A stretch of 64,000 nucleotides of DNA from positions 545,829-609,828 of the forward strand of contig NZ_FXAT01000005.1 of assembly GCF_900177725.1 (NCBI RefSeq), written 5' to 3'. Positions 51,593 through 59,981 of the stretch are shown here, piece by piece. The notes below the pieces were generated by a model that saw nothing but the letters and a program-made list of their open reading frames with translations, was not told the origin of the DNA and searched no databases. How positions within the stretch are numbered: position 1 is the first letter of the stretch; each line of letters begins with the position of its first letter. Source of the DNA: Paraburkholderia susongensis. Its GTDB lineage: Bacteria; Pseudomonadota; Gammaproteobacteria; Burkholderiales; Burkholderiaceae. The position numbers and the translations under genes are program-made.

Positions 51593-52060
51593 ATGACCGA
51601 CACCATGACATCTTCTGCCCCTGCCTCGACTATCTGGTTCATCAACGGTCCCAATGCCAATCTCTATGGACTGGACGCCAACCAGGTCTATGGTACGGAC
51701 AGCTTTCCCGTGCTCAAGGATCGCTGCGAGGCCAAGGCGGCGGAGTTGGGCCTGACGCTGAATTTTGTCCAGTCCAACTGGGAAGGCCAGATCGTGGACT
51801 GGATTCAGCAGGCACGCGGCACGGCGGCGGGCATCATTATCAACGCCGCCGGCCTGACCTATTCCTCAGTGCCGATTCTCGATGCCCTGCTTTCGTTTCC
51901 CGGCAAGATCATCGAAGTGCACATGAGCAATATCTGGCGCCGCGAAAGCTTTCGCCACCACTCCTATGTTTCCAAGGCTGCCAACGCCGTTATCGCGGGC
52001 CTTGGCGGCGACGGTTATGAACTCGCCATCCAGGCCATGTCGCAATTGATCAAGATCTGA
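51593..52060 (+). CDS. AroQ-like (type II dehydroquinase fold) protein with altered active site
   Basis: The 155-residue protein is clearly a type II 3-dehydroquinate dehydratase homologue (NGPNANLYG, QSNWEGQIVDWI, INAAGLTYSSVPILDAL, EVHMSNIWRRESFRHHS). Against the M. tuberculosis enzyme as I recall it, the lid Arg19 position is Asp28 and the His81 position is Tyr90, while Asn12, Tyr24, Asn75, Asp88, His101, Arg108 and Arg112 are kept (as Asn21, Tyr33, Asn84, Asp97, His110, Arg117, Arg121). It is therefore unlikely to be a housekeeping AroQ and may have a new reaction in this island. Confidence 0.85.
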   Translation: MTDTMTSSAPASTIWFINGPNANLYGLDANQVYGTDSFPVLKDRCEAKAAELGLTLNFVQSNWEGQIVDWIQQARGTAAGIIINAAGLTYSSVPILDALLSFPGKIIEVHMSNIWRRESFRHHSYVSKAANAVIAGLGGDGYELAIQAMSQLIKI

Positions 52061-52073
52061 TTTTCAACCGGTT

Positions 52074-53033
52074 ATGACCATGCCAAACCCTTCCCGCCCT
52101 ATGGGCGCGCTGGTGTTTTTCAGTGACTTCGACGATTTCGGCACCTGGAAACAGGCGCTGCAGTCCCACCTGCCCACGCTGCGGGTTCTGCACTGGAAAG
52201 AAGTGGACGATCCGAAGTCCATCGACTTCGCGTTGGTCTGGAAACCACCCGAGGGTTTTTTCCGGGAAATGACGCAAATAAAGTTGATCGTCAACCTTGG
52301 CGCGGGCGTCGACACTCTGGTCTCGCGTACGGACCTGCCCGAAGGCGTGCCTATTACCCGCATCAGCGATCCACAAATGGCCCGCATGATGGCGGGCTTT
52401 GTACTGTTCGCCACATTGCGTCATGCCCGCGAAATTCCGTTTTTCGAGCAGGCGCAGCGCAGCGGCCAATGGGCCTATCGCCATCCGCGCAACCTCGAGG
52501 ACATTCGGGTAGCCGTGCTGGGCCTGGGAGAGCTTGGCTCCCGGGCCGCGAACGAGCTGCAGCGCCAGGGCTTGACGGTCCTGGGCTGGTCGCGCAACCT
52601 GCGCAAGATCGAGGGCATCCAATGCTACGCTGGCATCGAGACGCTCGACACAGTGCTCAGCCAGGCCGATATCGTGGTCGTCATGCTGGCACTCACGCCT
52701 AAAACACGAGGCCTGCTGAATCGGGAACGACTGCTGCGGTTGCCGCAAGGAGCTGCATTCATCAACGTAGCGCGCGGCGCGCTGGTCGACCAGGCGGCTC
52801 TGACCGAGCTGTTGGACAGCGGCCATATCGGGTCGGCCACACTTGATGCTTTCGAGCACGAACCGCTACCGAAGGATGATCCGCTTTGGCGCATGCCGAA
52901 CGTGCTCATCACGCCTCATCTTGCATCCGTCGCGATTCCCGCTTCGGCCGCGAGGCAGATTGCCGAGAACCTGGTGCGCGTCGCGAACGGCGAAACGCTC
53001 GCCAGTCAGATCGATCCAGCCCTCGGCTACTGA
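52074..53033 (+). CDS. D-2-hydroxyacid dehydrogenase, GhrA-like
   Basis: The 319-residue protein has the NAD(P) loop VAVLGLGELGSRAANEL, a WSRNLRKI segment that favours NADPH, the catalytic Arg in INVARGALVDQAAL, Glu in LDAFEHEPLP and His in VLITPHLASVA. It resembles glyoxylate/hydroxypyruvate reductase A. With the alpha-hydroxyacid dehydrogenase upstream it could interconvert the L- and D-hydroxy acids through a shared oxo acid. It is 13 bp after the AroQ-like gene. Confidence 0.9.
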   Translation: MTMPNPSRPMGALVFFSDFDDFGTWKQALQSHLPTLRVLHWKEVDDPKSIDFALVWKPPEGFFREMTQIKLIVNLGAGVDTLVSRTDLPEGVPITRISDPQMARMMAGFVLFATLRHAREIPFFEQAQRSGQWAYRHPRNLEDIRVAVLGLGELGSRAANELQRQGLTVLGWSRNLRKIEGIQCYAGIETLDTVLSQADIVVVMLALTPKTRGLLNRERLLRLPQGAAFINVARGALVDQAALTELLDSGHIGSATLDAFEHEPLPKDDPLWRMPNVLITPHLASVAIPASAARQIAENLVRVANGETLASQIDPALGY

Positions 53034-53085
53034 GCCGGTCACGCTCGGGCAGAGGCACATGAACTCATCGCCCGTCGATCTGCCT

Positions 53086-53110
53086 GCCGCAAGGCCTTCG
53101 CGGCCTCGGC
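53086..53110. terminator. Possible hairpin between convergent gene ends
   Basis: GCCG-CAA-GGCC and GGCC-T-CGGC pair around a TTCGC loop in the 142-bp gap between the GhrA-like gene and the permease. There is no T run; this is a weak call. Confidence 0.3.
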
Positions 53111-53175
53111 GATTTCTCCAATGAGATCGTGCCGCCGCCCTTTTACTGAAGGAACCAGCAGACCTTGGGCCCGCA

Positions 53176-53997
53176 TCAGCGGCTCTCTTCGATACCGAGA
53201 ACCTTGCTAAGGCCAAGGAAATAATTGGCAAACACCAGCAAACTGGCTGTGATGACGACGTACAGCACCGAGAGTGCAGCCAGCGTCGGATCGGCAAACT
53301 GGCGCACATAGTTGTACATGACGATCGGCAGTGTCTGGGTGTTCTCGGTCGCGATGAAGAGCGAAGCGGTGAATTCGTTGAACGACAGGATGGCCGCGAA
53401 CAACCATCCGCCAAACAACCCCGGCGCCAGTTGCGGAATCATCACCGTGAATACCACCTTGAGCGGTGTCGCTCCCAGGCTGGTCGCAGCGTGTTCCAAT
53501 CGCTCGTCGAGATTCTCCATCGACACGTAGACGCTGCGCAATACGAACGGCAAGACCAGAATCACGTGGCAGAGCACCATGATGGCGTAGCCTCTCTCCA
53601 TCCTGGACTCGAAGACCATGATGAGAAGTCCCAGGCCGAGCGTGAATTGCGGCACGACCATCGGCAATTGCAGAATAGCCTGCAGCGTATCCTTGCCCCT
53701 GAAATCCAGCCGCTTGACCGCAACCATCACGCCGGTGCCGATCGCCAGCGCGATCAGCGAAGACCACAGCGTGACGATCAGGCTGGATTGGAACCCCTGC
53801 TTGAAATCGGAGTACGTGAATACGCGCTCAAACCATCGCAAGGACCAGGTTTGCGGCGGAAACGAGAGTAGAGCGCTACCGTTGAAGGACGTCAGCGCGA
53901 CCACGACGACCGGCAGCAGGAGAAACGCGAGGATGGCGCAAATCAGTGCCGGGCCGGCCACGCGCAGCGGCAACGGTAGCGAGTGTCTGATATTCAT
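53176..53997 (-). CDS. ABC transporter permease, PotC type
   Basis: The 273-residue inner-membrane protein has six helices and the EAA loop ATSLGATPLKVVFTVMIPQL. It is the second permease of the island's importer. I start it at 53997 (MNIRHSLPL), 1 bp after the preceding permease; the upstream extension overlaps that gene. It ends 142 bp from the convergent GhrA-like gene. Confidence 0.88.
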   Translation of the reverse strand: MNIRHSLPLPLRVAGPALICAILAFLLLPVVVVALTSFNGSALLSFPPQTWSLRWFERVFTYSDFKQGFQSSLIVTLWSSLIALAIGTGVMVAVKRLDFRGKDTLQAILQLPMVVPQFTLGLGLLIMVFESRMERGYAIMVLCHVILVLPFVLRSVYVSMENLDERLEHAATSLGATPLKVVFTVMIPQLAPGLFGGWLFAAILSFNEFTASLFIATENTQTLPIVMYNYVRQFADPTLAALSVLYVVITASLLVFANYFLGLSKVLGIEESR

Positions 53998-53998
53998 G

Positions 53999-54853
53999 TC
54001 AATGACCTCCAATCCGCTTAAGACGAGTCGTAACGGTCCCGAGCGCAAGCAGGGACGAAAAAGTCAGCGCGAGACCCACGATGCTCAAGCTGGCTGCGAG
54101 CGGGAAGTTCAACGAAGATAGGCCGAGCTGATAAACCAGTGTCGAGATAGTCGGTACGCGTCCGCCACCGATAATCTGCGGAGTGGCAAAGGCACTGAAC
54201 GTCCATGCGAAGGCGGTGGTCGAGCTGGCAAGAATCCCGGGCATGGACAGGGGCAGCGTCACCGTCACGAAAATGTTGATTGGCCCGGCTCCCAGACTTT
54301 GCGCCGCCCGCTCATAACGTCGATCGATGTGCGCGATGGCCGCGCCCAACATGAGCACCATCACCGGGATGGTCACATGCACCAGGGCCACGAGCACCCC
54401 GAAATGCGTGTACATCATGTCGATCGGCGCGTCGATCAACCCCAGCTTGAGCAGCATCGTGTTGATAAAGCCGTTGCTGCCAAGCACGATGATCCAGGAA
54501 TAGGTGCGCACGATCTCGCCGAGAAACAGCGGCGTGATCGAGATAATCAGGATCATGGATTTGAGAGCGCGATTGGTCACGCGAACCATCGCGTAGGCCA
54601 GCGGATACGCGACCAGAAGCGTGAATACACACGTTTCGACGCTCAACCGGAACGTGTTCCACAACGCATACAGATAAATGGAGTTGCTTAGGCCCGTGAA
54701 ATTGGTCAGCGTAAAGCCACCGACGTCGAGCGAACCCGGCACGTAGGCGCGCAGGCTGTATTGAAGAACGGTAATCAACGCCGCACAAGTACTGAACGCC
54801 ACGACAACTGCTGGCGAAATCAACCATACCTTCAGCCTGACATACATGTTCAT
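53999..54853 (-). CDS. ABC transporter permease, PotB type
   Basis: The 284-residue protein has six hydrophobic segments and the EAA loop AQSLGAGPINIFVTVTLPLS. It follows the binding-protein gene by 99 bp and is directly joined to the next permease. The pair resembles PotBC of polyamine and opine importers. Confidence 0.88.
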   Translation of the reverse strand: MNMYVRLKVWLISPAVVVAFSTCAALITVLQYSLRAYVPGSLDVGGFTLTNFTGLSNSIYLYALWNTFRLSVETCVFTLLVAYPLAYAMVRVTNRALKSMILIISITPLFLGEIVRTYSWIIVLGSNGFINTMLLKLGLIDAPIDMMYTHFGVLVALVHVTIPVMVLMLGAAIAHIDRRYERAAQSLGAGPINIFVTVTLPLSMPGILASSTTAFAWTFSAFATPQIIGGGRVPTISTLVYQLGLSSLNFPLAASLSIVGLALTFSSLLALGTVTTRLKRIGGH

Positions 54854-54952
54854 GACCTGATTGCTCTCCCGTTATCTCCAATCTTTCGGCCGGAACAGGC
54901 ACCCCGATTGCAATTGCCGATGGGGTGCCGACACCCGAGACTGCACGCCCTA

Positions 54953-55975
54953 TCAATTCATGATGTTCTCGGCAAACCACTTGCGCCACTCGGGCATCAG
55001 TTGCGCCCGCATTTTCGGGTCGATGTTGATGACATGGTCCCACTGCGCCTTGGTGACGAGCATGCCCGGCAACGCCGCATCCTCGGGCGCCACCTTGGCG
55101 TTGTCGACGACCGGACTGGCTTTTTGCAGGGCCACGATCTTGCCTTGCACCTCGGGCGAGAGCGCAATGTTCATGAACTTGTAGGCGAGGTCGGCCTTCT
55201 TCGACCCCTTCATGATCGCCATAGTGTCGATGCCCAGCACCGGGCCCTCCTTGGGGATCGCCAGCTTGATGGGAGCACCTTCCTTCATCATGTAGTAGGC
55301 GTTCATCGAGAGCATGACCTGGACCGGCGCCTCTCCCGTGCTGATGATCTGCTCGCAGTTGGCGTCGTCCGTGCAGAAGGCCTTGAAGTTAGGCTTGAGC
55401 GCCTTCAGTTTCTGCTGACCTTTCTGCCAGGTTCTGGAATCTCCCCCGGACAGCAAAGCCGACACCGTGAGGATCTGGCTAGGATCGTAATCGGTCACTG
55501 AGATCTTGCCCTTGAGAGCCGGGTTCCACAGATCGTTCCAGGATTGGAAGGTGATGTTCGACGGCACCAGGTCGGGACGGTAGGCGATCGTATAGACGTA
55601 AGCATAGCTGCCGATGTGGTACGGACTGATCTTCGCCTGGTCGACCAGATGCGCGTAGTTGGGCAGCTTGCTGGTGTCGAGCTTCTCGAATAATCCGCTA
55701 TTCACATAGAGCCAGCCCACATGCGACGTGGTAAATGTGATGTCGCTTTCGGGGGTCACGGAGAGTTTGGCCTTATTGAGGCGATCGATCGTGCCGCCCG
55801 TGATGTACTTGACCGGAACACCCGTCTGGCGTGTAAATTCCTTGCCGATGGCGTCGTCGATCATGTCGCGGAAGTTTCCGCCCCACGTGCTGACCACCAG
55901 TGCGTCCTCTGCCCTCGCCGCGCCCGTGAACAGTGCGCTGAACAAAACGCTGAATGCTACGATTTTTCGAATCAT
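54953..55975 (-). CDS. ABC transporter solute-binding protein, PotD type
   Basis: The 340-residue protein has a signal peptide ending GAARA (cut before EDALVV) and the PotD-like start VSTWGGNFRDMIDDAIGKEF. It ends with AQLMPEWRKWFAENIM. A cysteine pair (FCTDDANC) may form a disulfide. Such proteins bind polyamines, opines or small cationic compounds. It is the first gene behind the right copy of the promoter element; its ATPase partner lies on the opposite strand at 48734. Confidence 0.9.
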   Translation of the reverse strand: MIRKIVAFSVLFSALFTGAARAEDALVVSTWGGNFRDMIDDAIGKEFTRQTGVPVKYITGGTIDRLNKAKLSVTPESDITFTTSHVGWLYVNSGLFEKLDTSKLPNYAHLVDQAKISPYHIGSYAYVYTIAYRPDLVPSNITFQSWNDLWNPALKGKISVTDYDPSQILTVSALLSGGDSRTWQKGQQKLKALKPNFKAFCTDDANCEQIISTGEAPVQVMLSMNAYYMMKEGAPIKLAIPKEGPVLGIDTMAIMKGSKKADLAYKFMNIALSPEVQGKIVALQKASPVVDNAKVAPEDAALPGMLVTKAQWDHVINIDPKMRAQLMPEWRKWFAENIMN

Positions 55976-56394
55976 CGGATACCTCTGCGGTTGATTTGAG
56001 CGTCACCCAACCAGCGCGCGCCACGCGGCCTGTCGAAACGCAAGCTAATAGTGGAAGAGTCAATAAAACACACCAATTTGCCTTTTCCTCATCCATGACT
56101 CGCAATTCCTGATGCTGGATTCACAAATGCCGAGGTGGCCCGAATCTGCTGGGCCGCATGACTGCGAGGCGAGGTGTCGGTAGTCATAGGCATCGGGATT
56201 ACACCGAGTGATCCTTGCGGCAAACTCCTCTAGCCGGCGCTTTCGGAAAATCCGAGACACAGCCCCGGAAAAGACAAATGGGCGTCGACGCTCCTTTAAC
56301 CAATCATGAGCGTTCAGTGCATGGCGACCGACTTTCCCAGTGGCGAGTTCTGTCGTTGCCTCAATCCTCCGAGCGCCCTAAAAGGAATTACGGC
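55976..56394. other. Divergent region between binding-protein and RidA genes
   Basis: This 419-bp gap holds the right copy of the promoter element (56047-56112, facing left). The rest, up to the RidA start, has no second copy facing right; TCGGA-AAA-TCCGA near 56243 is a small dyad that could serve RidA. No gene is seen. Confidence 0.45.
56047..56112 (-). promoter_or_regulatory. Right copy of the paired 66-bp promoter element
   Basis: Read on the minus strand: TCAGGAATTGCGAGTCATG, then TGAGGAAAAGGCAA, TTGGTG as -35, a 17-bp spacer and CACTAT as -10. It is collinear with 45426-45491. The predicted start (near 56041) leaves a 65-nt leader to the binding-protein ATG. The conserved 40-bp upstream block is where an activator such as the LysR protein at 57598 would bind. 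Confidence 0.75.
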
Positions 56395-56808
56395 ATGAAA
56401 CACACCCGCATTCGCCCCTTCAATACCAAGGCCACCTATCCTGAGCAGAAACTGGACAACGACCTGTGCCAGGCCGTGGTCGCGCGTGGCCGGACGGTTT
56501 TTCTACGCGGGCAGATCGGACAAAACCTGGATACTTCCGAGAGTGTGTGCATCGGCGACGCAGCAGGCCAGGCTGAGCAGGCCATGGCGAATATCGCAAT
56601 GCTCATCAAGGAAGCGGGGGGCGAGCTCGCGGATATCTGCAAGATCACCATCTACATCATCGATCCCCGCTATCGCGAGGACGTCTACCGCGTGGTCGGC
56701 CGCTGGCTCAAAGGCGTGTATCCGGTCTCGACCGGAATCGTGGTTTCGGCTCTGGCGCGCCCTGAATGGCTGGTGGAAATCGACGCGACCGGCGTCATTC
56801 CCGACTGA
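56395..56808 (+). CDS. RidA family protein
   Basis: RidA proteins hydrolyse reactive enamine/imine intermediates to keto acids and ammonia. The 137-residue protein has the fold's LRGQIGQNLD and EQAMANIAMLIKEAGGELAD blocks, and Arg in VSALARPEWLVEIDATGVIP near the C-terminus, the residue that holds the substrate carboxylate. AAGGA lies 8 bp before the ATG. It starts a rightward set RidA-DUF1028-LysR-deacylase. Its presence suggests that the island's substrate passes through an imine, as in amine or amino-acid oxidation. Confidence 0.9.
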   Translation: MKHTRIRPFNTKATYPEQKLDNDLCQAVVARGRTVFLRGQIGQNLDTSESVCIGDAAGQAEQAMANIAMLIKEAGGELADICKITIYIIDPRYREDVYRVVGRWLKGVYPVSTGIVVSALARPEWLVEIDATGVIPD

Positions 56809-56829
56809 TCCAATCAGGAGACCGGCCTC

Positions 56830-57501
56830 ATGACCTTCTCGATCATTGCGCGCTGCCCACAGACGGGCCAATTCGGTGCTGCCATTTCCTCTTCGTCGCC
56901 TGCCGTCGCGTCTCGATGTATTCGTGGCCGCCGCGGAGTCGGCGTGGCGGCGAGCCAAAATATCACCGATCCCGGCCTCGGGACGCAGGCACTCGAACTG
57001 ATGGCGACCGGACAAAGCCCCGAACAGGCGATTCGGGAGTTACAGCAACGCCCGTTTATCTCGTACCGCCAGCTCATGGCTCTCGATGCGCACCACCCGC
57101 CGGCCATCTTCACCGGCTCGTCCGCACTCGGTACACTGGCCACTGCCACTGGCGAACACGCGGCCTGCGCCGGTAACATGCTCGCTTCGAAGGACGTTCC
57201 GGGCGCCATGCTGTCTGCCTTCGAAACGGCCCGCGGCGCGCTCGCCGAACGCCTCATGCTGGCGTTGCTCGCCGGCGAGGCTGCCGGTGGCGAGGAAGGT
57301 CCGGTTCATTCCGCGGGATTGCTCGTCTATGGCGAGATGGATTGGCCCATTGTCGACCTGCGAATGGACTGGGTGGACCATGGTCCGGTCCAGGCGGTAT
57401 ATGCTGCCTGGAAGATCTACGAGCCTCAGGTGCAGGACTACATTACGCGTGCTCGCGACCCCAGGGCGGCGCCGAGCTTCGGGGTACCCGGCAATCGCTG
57501 A
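56830..57501 (+). CDS. DUF1028 family protein
   Basis: The 223-residue protein matches DUF1028, an Ntn-hydrolase-like family without an established reaction: it starts MTFSIIARCPQTGQFGAAIS, includes GVGVAASQNITDPGLGTQAL and ends with LRMDWVDHGPVQAVYAAWKI. These genes are often found beside RidA and peptidase or amidase genes, which suggests hydrolysis of an amide or cyclic imide. AGGAG is present upstream. It is 21 bp after RidA. Confidence 0.88.
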   Translation: MTFSIIARCPQTGQFGAAISSSSPAVASRCIRGRRGVGVAASQNITDPGLGTQALELMATGQSPEQAIRELQQRPFISYRQLMALDAHHPPAIFTGSSALGTLATATGEHAACAGNMLASKDVPGAMLSAFETARGALAERLMLALLAGEAAGGEEGPVHSAGLLVYGEMDWPIVDLRMDWVDHGPVQAVYAAWKIYEPQVQDYITRARDPRAAPSFGVPGNR

Positions 57502-57597
57502 CACGCATGCCGCACCGGAGAACTTGTGCGAAGATGAGCGCCGCCAGTGCCGAGCCGGTATCTAGCGCACTTCACCTCGTTCCTTCCCGTTCAGCCC

Positions 57598-58575
57598 ATG
57601 CTCAACCGTATCTCTCTACGACAGATGGAGTATTTTCTGGCTACTGCCAAACTCGGCAGCATCGCCATCGCATCGGACCAGATCCACATTTCTCCGCCGT
57701 CGATTTCCGCAGCCATCGCTCACATGGAGGCGGAACTCGGGGTTCAGCTTTTCATCCGCCATCCGTCGAAAGGCTTGTCGCTGACGCCCATCGGCACCCG
57801 GATGATGCAGGAGTGCGAAGACCTGCTCGAGCGGGCCTCCAAACTGCAGGAGATCGCGTCGGATTCCACCGAGACTGTCCAGGGCGTTTTGCGCATCGGC
57901 TGCTTTCAGTCCCTGACGCCCATGATTGCGCCGGAAGTCATTTTCGGCTTCCAGCGGGCATTCAACAATGTCGACTTGCAAATGGTCGAGGGTGACCAGC
58001 AGGAACTGATGGACAAACTGCAGAAAGCGGAGATCGACGTTGCCCTTACCTACGACCTGCAACTTGACGCAAGCATCCAGTTCGAAGTCCTGTGTCACCT
58101 CCCGCCGCATGCGCTGCTGAGCGAATTGCATCCCTTGACGCAGCAGGCAGTCGTGACGCTGCAGGAACTGGCACCGCATCCCATGGTGCTGCTGGACCTG
58201 CCGATGAGCAGAGACTATTTCCTCTCACTCTTCGCACACACCGGGGTTCAGCCGCGAATCGTCGCCCGTTCCCGGTCGGAAGATGTCATCCGCTCGATGG
58301 TGACCAACGACATCGGCTACGCGCTGTTCAACGTGCGGCCCAAATCCAACCAGTCTCTGGACGGAAAGCGCTTTGTACGCGTCCGTCTTGCAGGCACGCA
58401 TCGTCCGATGCTGCTGGGGCTTGCCACCTACGCACCCGTGAGGCAGTCGCGGCTGGCGCAGGCCTTTATGCAGCGCTGCCGTGCGTACATTTCGGACCAG
58501 TACATTCCTGGCATGAGTGCGGCCAGCTACTTCGATCCGCACATCAATGCAGCCAAAGAAGACCAGTCTGCCTGA
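57598..58575 (+). CDS. LysR-family regulator of the catabolic island
   Basis: The 325-residue protein has an N-terminal winged HTH (LGSIAIASDQIHISPPSISA, then LGVQLFIRHPSKGLSLTP) and an effector-binding domain. It is placed between DUF1028 and the deacylase gene in the same direction and is the only regulator inside the island, so it is the best candidate to bind the paired promoter elements. I start at 57598 (MLNRISLRQME); the longer frame adds 17 unlikely residues. Confidence 0.87.
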   Translation: MLNRISLRQMEYFLATAKLGSIAIASDQIHISPPSISAAIAHMEAELGVQLFIRHPSKGLSLTPIGTRMMQECEDLLERASKLQEIASDSTETVQGVLRIGCFQSLTPMIAPEVIFGFQRAFNNVDLQMVEGDQQELMDKLQKAEIDVALTYDLQLDASIQFEVLCHLPPHALLSELHPLTQQAVVTLQELAPHPMVLLDLPMSRDYFLSLFAHTGVQPRIVARSRSEDVIRSMVTNDIGYALFNVRPKSNQSLDGKRFVRVRLAGTHRPMLLGLATYAPVRQSRLAQAFMQRCRAYISDQYIPGMSAASYFDPHINAAKEDQSA

Positions 58576-58622
58576 GCCTTTGATAGCGACTTCGACCCAG
58601 AGCAATCTCCCGATACCCCACT

Positions 58623-59834
58623 ATGTCCAATCCCCTTCCCTTGAGCAGCCTCGAATTGCTACGCGAGTTGATCGCGTTCCCAACGGTCTCACGCACGCCT
58701 AATGCGGGATTGATGACACGCGTGCAAGAGTTGCTGCATCAAGCGAACATCGGCACCGTCGTCGTGTCGGATCCGAAAGACCCATCGCGATGCAATCTTT
58801 TTGCGAGCGTCGGACCGAGTGGAATCCCTGGCGTGATGCTGTCCGGCCACACCGACGTGGTCCCGGTCGAGGGGCAGAACTGGACACTGCCGCCGTTCGC
58901 GGCGACCGAGCTTGACGGCCGCCTTTTCGGCCGCGGCAGTGCCGACATGAAGGGCTTTGTGGCATGTGCTGTCACCGCGATGATCCACGCCGCCGGCAAA
59001 GACCTCAAGAGACCATTGCAACTGGCGCTCTCCTTCGATGAGGAGATCGGTTGCGTGGGCGTGCGGCACCTGTTGCGGGAGCTCGAAGGTCACCTCCCCG
59101 CCCCCATGCTGTGCCTCGTGGGCGAGCCAACGTTGATGAAAATCGGGATCGGTCATAAGGGTAAAGCCGCCTACCGGGCGTATTGCTGTGGCGAGGAAGG
59201 CCATTCCGGCCTGGCCCCGCGCTTTGTCAACGCGATCCATACGGCCACGGACCTGGTGTCCGCTATCCGCGAGGTCCAATACGATCTGGCCGAGAACGGT
59301 GAGCAGGAGCCAGGCTACGCCATTCCATATAGCACCATCCATGTGGGCACGATCGGCGGAGGTAAGGCGCTCAACATCGTGCCGGCTCAATGCGAAGTGA
59401 ACTTCGAGATCCGGAATATCGCTGCCGATGATCCGGCTCAGATCCTTGCCCGCATTCTCGAACACACTGAACGCCGCATGCGCAGCTGGCCTTATTCACC
59501 GGAGAACGAGCCACCGTTACCCGAGGTGGAGGTCACCAACGCTTACCCCGGCCTGCTTACCGCCGAGGATTCGGCGGCTGTTCGCCTGCTTGCCTCCATT
59601 CTGCCGCCGGACACTTCCTGCACCAAGGTCGCGTTCGGTACCGAAGGCGGCCTGTTTCAGCAAAGCTGGCGTCAGACGTCTGTGCTGGTGTGCGGGCCCG
59701 GCTCCATCGAGGTGGCGCATAAACCGGATGAATATGTGGAGATCTCCCAGATCGAGGCTTGCGATCGCATGCTCTCAAAGCTTACCGAGTACCTCTGCGC
59801 GTCCAGGGATGTCGCGGAACACGCCGAGGACTGA
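58623..59834 (+). CDS. argE: M20 peptidase, acetylornithine-deacetylase (ArgE)-like
   Basis: The 403-residue zinc amidohydrolase has the metal ligands in SGHTDVVP, GRGSADMKGF, the catalytic FDEEIGC and EPT, and a C-terminal His in VAHKPDEYV. The lid domain starts with GHKGKAAYRAYCCGEEGHSG. It removes an acyl group from N-acyl amino acids. In this island the target is more likely an imported N-acyl compound than acetylornithine; the symbol reflects the family only. It is 47 bp after the LysR gene. Confidence 0.88.
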   Translation: MSNPLPLSSLELLRELIAFPTVSRTPNAGLMTRVQELLHQANIGTVVVSDPKDPSRCNLFASVGPSGIPGVMLSGHTDVVPVEGQNWTLPPFAATELDGRLFGRGSADMKGFVACAVTAMIHAAGKDLKRPLQLALSFDEEIGCVGVRHLLRELEGHLPAPMLCLVGEPTLMKIGIGHKGKAAYRAYCCGEEGHSGLAPRFVNAIHTATDLVSAIREVQYDLAENGEQEPGYAIPYSTIHVGTIGGGKALNIVPAQCEVNFEIRNIAADDPAQILARILEHTERRMRSWPYSPENEPPLPEVEVTNAYPGLLTAEDSAAVRLLASILPPDTSCTKVAFGTEGGLFQQSWRQTSVLVCGPGSIEVAHKPDEYVEISQIEACDRMLSKLTEYLCASRDVAEHAED

Positions 59835-59981
59835 AAAGGTCTCCCCACAAGGGCGCCGGAGTCCGGCAGATGGCCTTCTCCAGCTTCCGGTCATGGCTGG
59901 TTGGTTGTGTGCCCGGAGGCGCAGAACTGCAGGGAGCGCGGCGCCCTGCCGATGCCCCCGGCTCCCCGTTGCAGCCGGAAA

